Shown here in pieces: positions 40,901 to 53,300 of a stretch of DNA of 64,000 nt. The translations under genes and the position numbers were made by a program. The DNA comes from Diphasiastrum complanatum. Its lineage: Eukaryota; Streptophyta; Lycopodiopsida; Lycopodiales; Lycopodiaceae. Every line of letters begins with the position of its first letter. Positions within the stretch are counted from its first letter, which is position 1. The DNA is taken from contig CM055106.1 in the NCBI GenBank assembly GCA_029204225.1, forward strand, positions 9,164,274 through 9,228,273. Reading direction: 5' to 3'. A model generated the notes under the pieces. That model was not told the origin of the DNA. It worked only from the letters and a program-made list of their open reading frames with translations, and did no database searches.

Positions 40901-43900
40901 CTGGTAATAAAGTTTATCTTTGTTTTTTGAAAAATGAAATTTATGTGGATGACCAAGTTAAATGCTTTAACCATCAAGAACATATATCCCTTACCTAGGA
41001 TAGATGATCTTATGGATCGTCTGAATGGAGCTAAGTATTTCTCCAAGATTGATCTTAGATCAAGTTACCATTAGATAAGGATTAGGAACGAAGGTGTTCC
41101 CAATCCAGGTATGGCCATTATGAGTTTTTAGTGTTACCTTTTGGACTCACGAATGCACCTGCGACTTTCCAGCAGATGATGAACTTCGTCCATATCTGGG
41201 AAAGTTTGTGGTGGTGTATTTCATATTGTCTTGGATCTTCTAAGGCAAGAAAAGCTCTATGCTAAGGAGTCGAAATGTGAGTTCTTCTAGACTAAACTCA
41301 AATACCTGGGCCATGTCATATCGGATAAAGGTCTTGAAATCGATATGACAAAGTCCATAAGGTACGAGAATGGCCGAGACCTCTGATAATTTGAGATGTG
41401 AAATCCTTTTTGGGCTTCACAGGATTCTTTCACAGGTTCATTATGGACTATGCCTTTATAGAATTGCCCTTGACGAACGTTCTTAAGGGGGTGTAGCCGC
41501 AGAAAAAGTCCATTGATAACATGGACGGATGAAATGAATGAGAGATTTTGGATGGTCGGAACTCATTCAGGAGTTTGTGTTTGACATTAAGTATCGTAAA
41601 GGTACGTCGAACTGTGTTGCCGATGCCTTGAGTCGGATTGGAGAGATGAATCAGTTATGCTTTGCTGGGTCCAATCTGATTTGTATCTTTCACTATGGGA
41701 TCTTTGTCGAACCGATAGTTTTTTTGGTCGCATTTGGCTCTAGATCTAGTGATGACCTTGGGATGCAGGATTCCAAGCAATCCCGTAATGATAAGATACT
41801 TGAAGACTATTCCATAAGGAATGGCCTGCTTTTCTGAAAGGGAAAGGTTTGAGCGCCGGATAGGGAAGACTTGCGGGCCCAAATCTTGCAGCAGTGTCAT
41901 GACAACCCTTGTGCTGGTCACCCAGGCATACAAAAGAGGACACTTGACCTTGTTACGCAGAATTTCTTCTCGGCTAAGATGAACGGTCATGTGGAGGCAT
42001 ACGTTCAAAGTTGTGAACAATGCCAACAAAACAAAGCAGAAAGACTCAAAGTTGCGGTTCTTTTACATCCCTTGGAAATTCCCAGTAAAAAATGGGAAAG
42101 TATTTCAATGGATTTTGTGGTTGGACTCCCTAAAACCCGGAGTGATCACGATGCCATTTGGGTGGTGGTTGACAGACTAACCAAGATGGCGCAATTTATA
42201 CCAACTAAATTAATTGTCAAGGCATCTGAACTAGCCCAACTTTTTGTTGAAAAGTTGTTCAGATTGTATGGTTTGCCGAATGATATTGTTAGTGATCGTG
42301 ACTCCAAGTTCACTGGCAAGTTCTGGCAAGCAGTTTTTGAAAAACTTGAAACAACCCTTAGTCTTAGTTCTTCGGATCACCCAGAATCTGATGGGCAAAC
42401 AGAACCTGTCAACTAGACGTTGGAAGATATGCTTAGAGCATATGTTTCTCACCGACAGTTTGATTGGGAAAAGTATCTCCCTTTGGTTGAGTTTGCGCAC
42501 AATAGTGCTAAGCATTCTACCACCGGATTCAGTCCTTTTATGCTGATGTATGGCTTTCAACCGCGTTCTCCAGTTTCGGTCGGACTCAAAGGTCTCAAGG
42601 TGCAAGCTGCAGTAGATTTCCTGCAAGATATGCAAGAAATGTTGCTAGTGCCAAAGAGAGCATGAAAACCGCTCAGGATAGAGCTCAATTTTATGCTAAC
42701 CGCGGTCGCTCACCTCGGGATATTGAGGTTGGAACCTGGGTGTATGTTAAAATCCCTAAGGATTCGAAGGTACTTTGGACGGGAAAATGCCATAAGCTAT
42801 CTCCTCGATATAGCGGACCTTATAAGGTTGTAAAGAAAATCAACCCGGTCGCTTATCAGCTAGATCTTCCGATTGGGGTTGGGGTTCGTCCTGTTTTCCA
42901 TGTAAGTCGTCTAAAGGAACGACTTAGTAGGAAGGATTCCCTAATTCTGGAAGGTGAACTAGTTGAGCTCGAGGATTTGTCTACCTTTGTTCCTAATGTA
43001 CCTAAAAAAGTTGTGAACGTTCGTTGTCACCAATTGAGAAACCGTCTGGTTTCTGAGTTTCTCGTACATTGGAAAGGCAAGACAGATGAGGAGGACACTT
43101 GGGAGAGAGAGGACTATTTAAGACTGAACTTCCCTGGCTTGCTCCCATTAGGAGGAGACTTTTAAAGGGGGAGGGAATGTTACATACCCATAAGGGTACG
43201 CAATATGAAACCTAAGGTGACGGTCTCAGTAATGGGATGGAACGCTGATTTGGAGCTATAGGTCTTTTGGGTGCCATGTGTCAATGTCTCATTGGCGCGC
43301 GGTGACTTGTTGCTATGGACCCGCGTCAGTGTGCACTACTGCCGCGTGTCGTTGGTCATGCGTGACTCCTGTGGAGGGAGATGACCCACCTGGACTATGT
43401 ATATAGAGGTGGATCTCCATGAGCTTGGTATTCATTCTCTCCTGGAGAATGAAGAGCTCTCCCACTGGTGGTCAGGTCAGGACGAGTATCTAGGCCTCAG
43501 GATGTAGGTAGACGAGGGTCGAGGGTAAGGCATGGTGGTATGGGACACCATGGCTTACTTGAGATTTGAGCTTGCTTGATGGTGGTCTGTAGCTCCAGTG
43601 CACGGGGGTGAGGTGACAGTACCTCTATGGTTGGGTGGTAACGTAGCGTTCGTCACCTGTTTGTGCGTTAGCAATGACCGGCACGACGATGGGATTTCTA
43701 ACAGGACACTTGCCTTAGATCGCAACAATTGATTCCTCATGGAGGCCTCCGAGGAGAGAGGCATTGTGCACGACTATCCTATGTCAGGAGGAGCAGACAC
43801 TCACACGGGAGCTGAGCTCCATTCACACATGGCAGATGCAAGAATCTTTGCTACTCTTTACTTTTGCATCTGTTTCACTTTGCAAGTACCACTGTGTTTG

Positions 43901-44543
43901 CATATGTCTAATAGATGTTTTTTTTTGCAGCTATGGATGCTCGATATTGAGCGATGGATGGACCGACATTGGTCGGCGATCCGTCGTCAATTCCTAGTTT
44001 CTTGCTCGCTTGGCACAGTCTTCCTACGAGGCGTGGAAGCTACTCGAGTTGGTGGAGCCATCACAGATGGGTCTTCATTTTCTCAATGGCAAGAGAGACC
44101 ATAGCAGGGGTGAAAAAGGAGAAGGTGGAGGGACGAGGAGATAACAATCGGATCAATGGGAAAGATATAGAGTAAAGTGGCATATTCAGTCCAATAACGT
44201 AATTTTTCAGCAAAGGAGGTGGAGAAACTCACGCGAGAATGCACCATATGAGGAGCTATAGAGAAGATCCACAAGGCGTTTCCCTTCAGAAGTTTCATAT
44301 ATGCGTTTCTTATAATGGCAAGTATAGCTATATGGGCATCTGAGATGACGAAGATGGGGAGACGGTAAAGGAGAGTTAACTTGCATACATCATCATACCA
44401 AGGTTGATGAGTATGATGAAACTTCGGGCACTTGGATTTTTTACGATGTTTGGATGGGAAGGCCATAGAGGCAACAATATGTAGAGCTATATTGAGGAAC
44501 GATGCTTGGGAGTGGAGTGGACTATCATAAGGAAAGTTTCGAG

Positions 44544-44618
<75 letters not shown>

Positions 44619-47281
44619 CGAAATATCACATAAGTTTGATGTCGTTTAGTATAGTTCATATGATTTCATTTCACACAATATAGATTCGATTGAACACCAG
44701 GATAGAAAATCGGTTAATGGCCCAAAACTAGATGACATTGGTCTTGAAACTCTTGGAAAACTAGATAAATGAGCCGCTCTCAAAAAAACCTTTCATTTAA
44801 TACCCATTTTGGCACCAAAAAAATTTAAGACTTTTTTTTTTGGTGTTCCGAGAAACCCTAACGAGAAATCCTGGATCACATTCTGAAATGTGATCCGGAA
44901 CAAATTCCGGATCATGGGCGGATCATGGGTTGCAACATTGGTCCCAACCAAAATAGGCTGCCAAAGATAATTGTCCTTGTGGTATTCATCTATGAAATTG
45001 GTGGAAACGTTTTTGAATAATTAGTACCCTTTGTTGAGCATATTCTTTGGCAAAAAGCCTCGCCTTATATTTGTCTATCATACCATCAGATTTGGACTTT
45101 GTCCTGTAAACCCATTTACATCCAATAGGCTTTTTCCTTGAAGGTAGCTCTAGTCTCATTTTCCATCTATGAATCAAAAGCATGCCAATGACAAAGCTCT
45201 CCTGAAAGTACTCCAACTATTACTTCAAGATTCTTTTTATCCTTGATGAGACATTGATCAAACTCAACAATCATATGTTGCTTAGTGATAGTTGAAATTG
45301 AAAGCAGAATCTAGATTCTTCTCCTTTAAACTAGGAACGTACAAGACATTTTTTTGTCTCACCAACATTACTTGAATGCTTGTAGCACACCTTTGCCTTT
45401 TATGTCATGAGCATAGTTGTCTTTTAGCTTTACATTTAATGCCTAAGGAGTCATGTGCATAGAAGTCCCCAAATTTGTGTACTACTCATCATCAAATTCC
45501 TTACATGGATCATTTGAGTCCTTACTTGATTGCCCCATTGCCTGAGAACTTTTGAACACTTAGAAAAATGTGCCTTACTCTCTCTTTACTTTCCACAACT
45601 CCCTCACAACGTTTCCTCACCCCTTCACTCTAATTATCCCTACTTTACTTGGAGTCTCCCCCAAACCTCACACATGAACTTGACACCTCACCCCCTTTGG
45701 CAAGCTTCCTCATTCTTTATGAAAGGGAGAGTGCACTGCTCTACCATGGCAATTGTTCCTCATGAGCTTGCTTGCTTTTGCACGTGGGTGCTTTGGAGAT
45801 GGAAGTTGGAGCTATGGCGTGAGGAAACTATGTCAAATTGATTGAAGACTTTTGGAGATCCATCTTCAAAACCCCCTCCATTCTCTCTCTCTCTCTCATG
45901 CCCATGATTGGTCTCAGGTAGCGTGTCCACACTAGGGACCGGTAGACCAACAACCCATAAGTTAATTGTGACTATAGGGGAATTGGGGCCCTTATGTGTA
46001 CATGGTCATGGTTGTAGGCCTAAAACACTTGATGGTGGATTTATATGGGTCTATTAGTGAGTCATTGGGGAACTGGATGACGTGGCCTAGATAGGCTGCA
46101 GAGGTGTCCAGTGAGGTGTCACAGTGCACTACTAGTGGTGCATGAGCCTTGGAGGGTATAAGTATACCTATTGGGCTCTCACTAGTGGATCCTTGATTGT
46201 GAGATTGGTAGCCGTATACTGCTGGTGTGATGCCTCATTCCTCTCTATGTGATGGATCCATAGCTTGGGGGCTAGATCCGTTCGATCTAGGTTTGGTTGG
46301 GATGGTTTGTCCACCGTTAGGTTTCCTTGTGTTGCTTGTGATTCGCATGCTTAGAATAGGATCCTTGGATTGAGGACTTTATATTGGTATCAGAGCCATC
46401 TCTAGTTTAGCAAATACGGCCACCAAAAGCGACCAATGAACTTCAAATCGCGAATGTTCATAATGCCACTTTGGTAATCCGTAAAGCCAAAACAGATACT
46501 CTAATTACTTGGCCTTTACCCAAATAAACATAGTCGATTTGGTAAGATGGCCAGTCATCACCAAAATCTCACTATCTTGTTTATTCTTTCGGGGTAATTT
46601 ACCATGAACACAATCCTATCCTGTTGCAGACGGAAAGTGTCCCTAATGAAGTAAACGGCAACACAAGTGAATTGAAAACCGGAAATTTACTTCTTGAAAA
46701 CCAATATGAAGTGTCTAAAATATACCTGGTAGTGCACCTACCACACAACCGATTAGACTTCAAACAAGGAAATCTACGGGAAGCATAATCTGCAGTTTCA
46801 CCACATCGTTGCATACTCCACTGAATTCTCGAAATAGTGTCGAGATTCTATATCACACAACGGAAAAATCCCCACAATTCGAGATTTCTTCATGAACACC
46901 AATCAATGGCAAAAACGTGCTCATAAACATTTGTTATTTATGCATGTAAGGGTAAAGAACTTAAAAAGGGCGACATGCAAGAAGAATGAAGTGGAGAACA
47001 GATTCATGCAATAGCAATGGCAAGAATTATGAAGACATCAAAGCTTTGGAATGGGGTGATGCATGCATGCAAGTAGTGTTGGGTTTCTTGATCCAACAAA
47101 AAAGATTTCGGTTTTGAGAGCGCTTGGGAGTGGATCTAGATTGGTAGAGGGTGGAGTGTATGAGAGAAGGGGCTAATCCTAAAAGAGGTGCTGAAAAATG
47201 AGTGGTAGAGGGCCGAGTGTAAGTGAGAGAGGGAGATAGATAAGGGTGTGGGAGAAAGGAAGAGAGAAATTATGGGGGGTG

Positions 47282-47336
<55 letters not shown>

Positions 47337-50300
47337 AAAGTCCTCAATCCAAGGATCCTATTCTAAGCATGCCAATCACAAGCAACACAAGGGAACCTGA
47401 TGGTGGACAGCTACCAATCTCACAATCAAGGATCCACTAGTGAGAGCCCAATAGGTATACTTATACCCTCCAAGGCTCATGCACCACTAGTAGTGCACTG
47501 TGACACCTCACTGGCTGGTACGCATTACACTTGAATCCTTCGGGATTCTCAAAAAATACCCAATCCCCCACTTGGATGTCTCTCGGTGATCCTTTCAGAC
47601 TTGCATAATGTCAGTCCCCATCCTGGGTACACTAGACATCCTCACGTGCAATCCGTAGCATTTCCTGCATGTCATGTAGGAAATCCACTACCTTCTGAAA
47701 CTTGATCGTCCGAGTCTCTACCGCTGTGGGTGACCTAGGCGCAAATCCTTAAGCATAAACGGGCTGTAACCGGTAGCCAAATGCTTATAATAGCTCAATC
47801 TCCATCAAGGATAATTTCCTCTCCGAGGAGATTGCAATCAAAGTACAAATACATATCTTATCCCATCTTCTGATCATGCGGGTAATCCTTCTTTCAAACG
47901 ATCAAGTGTAACTAGAATCTGAACTAGGATTCGTCAATCATAATTCATCGGATTCTTATCCTATACTCAATAAAATAAGGCAACTACCAATGATTAGAAG
48001 AACTTTAAATTCAGAGTCATCTCTAGTTTAGCAAATACGGCCACCAAAAGCCAATGAACTTCAAATCACGAATGGTCATAATGCCACTTTGGTAATCCGT
48101 AAAGACAAAACAGATACTCTAATTACTTGCTCTTTACCCAAATAAACATAGTCGATTTGGTAAGATGGCCAGCCATTACCAAAATTCCACTATCTTGTTT
48201 ATTCTTCTGGGGTAATTTACCATGAAGACAATCCTCTCCTATGGATTAGTTATTCCCTAGAATCTGAGTTATGATTCACCAGTCCCAACTCTCTAGATTC
48301 CCGAGACCATACCATATCATAAGAGTGTACTACAATTTTTAAAAGACACATGAGTTGTTCTTGAAAGTCCTTTCCATCTGGAAAGTTCCAGACTTTTCCA
48401 ACTCACACTCGGTGTTTATATAAGGATTGTAAGCAAAAAACGCCCTTACTTTAGACATGGCACAAATTGTCATTCCAGAGTAAGGGTCCCAATTTAGAAT
48501 ACGTCTAGATCTTTCTCTTAAGTTCTAATCTAGAATAACTTAAGATTTATCGGGCAAACAACTATCCAACTCTCTTGAGTCTTTCGGGATAGCATTCCAT
48601 TTTTTCCGAACGGGATAAGATAAGTTCCAAAAGTTCTCGTGTATTCTATGCACACCCATCAGTAAATGAATCCAAAATGACTCATAGACGTTGTGACTTA
48701 TAAGCAATACATCTAAAGATTATATTGTTGATTTTCCACAACTAACTCAGAAGTAACGCTTCTGACTCAGTTAGCTGTATTGGATTTAGAAAATATTTAA
48801 ATGTCTAGGTGTGGTACCAAAACACCACATTTAATCTGATTCTAAATCACTTCTAGGTCAATAAGCAATGAGAAATCACTAACCCAGCGAGAAATTAGCT
48901 TAAACACAATTCTCACCAATATGCCTATGTACCAACAACTAGTTTATGCATGCAAATAACTTAGATCACGAAATACTTTGTATATCCACAGGATTGAAAG
49001 AGAGAGAATATTTCTCAAAGAGTGCTATTTCACATCCAAAACCTCAACCGGAGATTAACTCAAAAGAATATATTGTTAGCATGAATTTCCCTCCTTGCTT
49101 CAACTTGCGGATCTCAGTCCACACTAAGATCAAGTTGACCACTTCCAACAAGGAACAGGTTTCAACAAACCCTCATCTTGCAATAGAATTCCATAGTTCT
49201 GACACAAATCAAACGGACTTGTTATCAGCCACTTTTCTACTGCAAGAGTACATTCTAATTTTCCCCTCCTTAAATCTTCAAACCAGATATCTACTATAAT
49301 CCATAAAGGATTTCTGTAATATCTGAATATCCTATCGTTTTTGATTATTGAAACAGGTCCATCATCTATATAACAGATTCTTCTTGGAATCTTTGACAGA
49401 TGTTTCTCCTTGATAACTCTCTTTTCTTTCTACTTCTCCCCCTCTTTTAACAGGAAATGACATGAGTTAGGTGCATATCAATCGAGATTTGCCCTAGAGA
49501 AGTTTCAAAGAAGAGATCCGAGAAAATCTTGAAAGACAAAGAAGTGTTGCATCATTGTAAGCAAATACCAATGATGTCCCAACACAGTGACTAAACCAAA
49601 GATCTTCTTCGTTACCAAGCTTGAGAACCGCCCCGTAGACTAGAAAAAGAAGTTTTATTGAAGACTCAAGTAAGGAAAAGAATCTTAGAAAACGGTTCCA
49701 TTAACCATTTTTGTGACATCGTCCATAGTCAACGGGTAATCAAAATTACCTTCCAAGGAATCACAAAAAATCGGGTTAATTAATGTGTTAAGAAATTCAC
49801 CAATATATCTTTTACAGAGAAATAGCATACTGGATTTCCGGTTTTGTAAATTTGAGATATCCTAAAAAGGGGTCATGACCAATATCTCAAATTTCTGACA
49901 AAACACCCGTTTTATGACCGACAATATTTGGCATCATTAAGATTTACGGCCATACTGTGGTCAACTGATCCAGTTAGTTTCAGATCTTCATTTTGGAATC
50001 GCCTGCGTCCCATACCACAAGTTCTTCCTCTATAAAGGCCCTCCACTTCCTGATCAAAGTGTCAGAAAAATAATACAAGTATATGAAGTTCTCGGGAATT
50101 TATTAGAAAATTCCAACTTCAACTAAAACATTTTGAGCTTTTCCATTTTTTTGATAGTCTAGAACTGCTGATTTAAATTAAAGGAAGGTCATTTTTTACC
50201 CTCATCTAGAATTTTGTATTCATTTCAAGGATTACCAAACGCCAAGAAACATTTGAAAATACCATATTCATGTATATGTAATTGGCTTTTGCCCATTGGC

Positions 50301-53300
50301 CTTGCATAACAAAGATTTTCCTTCGTTTTTTGGGGGGGGGGGCAGTTTCCGGGGTTTCCCATCTTGACCCCTCGTCACCACTTCATGTGAATGTTTGATA
50401 TGAATGTTTTGGTATAGTATTTTCATTATCCATTTATGTATTTGATGAAAAGTTTGTTGGAATAAAGTTGTTGTTATTAAAGATTGAGTAAAATTCAAGG
50501 GTCTAAATTTAATAAGCAATTTGTTCTTGGAGTTCACAATATTGATTAATATGTATAGCCATCTGTGCATGTGGGCTTGCATATTTCATGTTCCCATGCT
50601 AACACGAGTAAAATGATGTCCAAATTTTTTTTGGCAACTTCTAAAAGTCCCACTTCTTTATCGCAAGGAATAAAATTCCAAAAGAGCAATTTGAAGTCGT
50701 ATTCGTACTTGTGGTCCTCTGGACCCTGCCTTCCTATTCTTGGGCATGCCTCATCTCTAGTGAAGCTGACCAATTTTCTTTCGCATGCCACTGCTTGACT
50801 TTCCACCACTCTTTCGGGACTTCTGCCTGCTGTAAATGGGCTTTTCCACAAGATTTTTATCCCTTGAGATTTCCTTGTATTGTGTAATACGTATGGTTGT
50901 ATCTTTTGATTGTGAAATTTGTTAAGCCATTATAGTCCCGAAGGAACAATCTGAGAGTTATGCTCCTACTTGCGCCGTGCCTTCCTATTTCTTGGGTACA
51001 GCTTTGAAAAAATCCTTTTAAAGCCAGCCCACTTAACGTCTATATTTTTTTGCTTTACTTTCTCCCACTCTTTCCGAACGTTTGCTTTTTATTATGGTGT
51101 TGGGTTCTCTTCCACAAAGATCTTTGTCCCTTGCGATTTTGATTTGTGGGGTGACATATTTTTTTTGTTCATTGATTGTGAAATCTAACAGACACCAAAG
51201 TGGTTTTTCCCATAGTTTGTTTGCCCAAGCTACAAGTTGCAGCCATGTTGTCCTTGGTTGTTCCCACTTTGTCATGAAGGAGTGGATTTCGATTCAGATA
51301 TTTCTAAAATTTTAGAGTTGATGTCGTCTTACAATTGCTTGGTCTTCTTTAACTATGGCCAAAACTTCTCTAGGTAATGAAAGAACTCTTGAGTAGAGGC
51401 TTGGTGAGTAGATCGGCAATACATGAAGATGAATCAATGTGCTCCAAATGGATCTCTCCTCCAATAAGCTTTTCTCTCACAAAGTGGTGTGCCACTTCTA
51501 TGTGCTTGCTCCTTGCATGAAATATTGGATTATTGGCAAGGGCTTGGGCCGAGATATTATCACAATAGATCAATGGTAGATCCTCCTCTTTGATGCACTT
51601 TAGCTTCTTGATCCAAAGCACTTCTTTTGTTGATGTAGTGAGTGCTTTATACTCGGCCTCAAATGAAGAAAGAGAGATAGTATCTTGCTTTTTGGAAAGC
51701 CAAGATATGAGATTTCCTCCAAAAAAGATAGTATATGCACTTGTGGACTTTCGATCCACCTTATCACTTGCAAAGTCCGAATCCAAGTAGCCAATAATGG
51801 ATAGATCTTCACTCTTATAAAGCAAACCATAATTATGTGGTGAAGATATGTACCTTAGCACCCTCTTGGCCATCTTTCAATGATGGATCTTTGGATCTTG
51901 CATAGATTGACTCAACTTGTGCACACAATAGCTCAAGTCGGGTCTAGTGATAGTAAGCCAATTCAAGCAAGCCAACATATCTAATGAGAAAGAAGACTCT
52001 ATTGCAAGTGATGAAGAAGGATCTCATTATGGTCTCTAGCTTCTCATCTTCACCTTTCAAGAAGGATGGCTCTTGGTACATTGATTGTGGAGCATCATCA
52101 CATATACAAGTTGGATCCAAGAGAGAGTTGTGATATTGCTTATGTGACAAAGCTTTCCAAGGAGGAGTTATGGCATAGGAGGTTGGGACATCCCAACTAC
52201 AAATCCATGCTTTCTATGATCAAAGAAGCCAAGCCAAGGCTATTGGCTTGCCAAAGAATCTTTCCAAGGAGATCAAGCCATGTGAGGCTTGTGCAATTGC
52301 AAAATCACACAAGAAAGCATATCAAAGATCCTCCATCAAAAGCGCACATCCTTTGGAGTTGATACACTCGAATGTGCATTTCTCATCATCCAAAAGCAAG
52401 GGAGGAGCCACTTGCTTTGTGACCTTTATTGATGATTTCCCAAGATACACATGGTTATATCTTCTTTCTTCAAAATCCATGGTGTATGATTACTTCCTTA
52501 TATTCAAAGCATATGTTGAGAAGCAATTCTCATTGAAGATCAAGGCTTTGAGGTGTGATGGAGGAGGAGAGTACATCTCCAACAAATTCCATGACTATTG
52601 TGAGCAAGAAGGCTTCAAAAGGGAGTTCTCTGTGCTTATTCACCTTCTCAAAATGGAGTGGCCGAGAGAAAGAATAGATTCTTATGTGAGTGTGCCAAAG
52701 CCATAAGGATTGAAGCATCTTGGCCTAAATATTTTTGGGGAGAAGCTATAAATTGTGCAAATTATCATTGCAATAGGCTCCCACATCTTGCGCTTGAAGG
52801 ACACCATTTCGGTCTTATTCAAAAAGAAGCCTAAGGTTGATGACCTTAGATTTTTTGGTACTATTTGCTTTGCACATATTCCCTTGGAAACAAGGAAGAA
52901 AGATGATCCATGCTCAAGCAAAGGGATCATGGTTGGATACTCATCCACCAGAAAGGCCTATAGAGTCTTTGTACTCTCTACTTCAAACGTCATTGAAAGT
53001 AGACATGTCATATTTCATGAAGATTAACATCCATCACTTGAAGGGGCCAAGATCAAGCAATCTCAAGATGCATCACCAATTATCACTATTGAAGACAATC
53101 AAGATGTGTTGGGGTCGAGATTTGAGGAGCAGTCTTCTCGGGAGATCCACTAATTATGCATTTTTCATCTCACATGAAGAGCTAAGGGATGTTGAAGATG
53201 CACTCAATACCAAGGAGTGGTATGAGGCCATGAAGCAAGAGTATGATGATGGAGCTAGAGAAAGCTAGCTTATGTGCTTTTGCCATAGCATACGATTCAC

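Larger units (their letters stand above)
39216..43703 (+). mobile_element. Chromovirus (Ty3/gypsy) with shortened 5' LTR
   Basis: The 3' LTR (43178-43703) follows TTAAAGGGGGAGGGA. The 5' copy (39216-39579) matches only its last 364 bp and is followed at 39582 by TGGTATCAGAGCTACC. Coding remnants in plus order are gag knuckle, protease, RT scraps, RNase H end, integrase and chromodomain. LTR halves differ at about a dozen of 364 positions, so it is older than the copia at 818-6971. The first 162 bp of the 5' LTR and most of gag are missing. Confidence 0.88.

Noticed and set aside
44546-44614. (GA)n array as a regulatory GAGA element of the gene
   Set aside because: It is deep in intron 1 among retrotransposon debris, and a similar array at 47284 behaves the same; nothing ties it to regulation.
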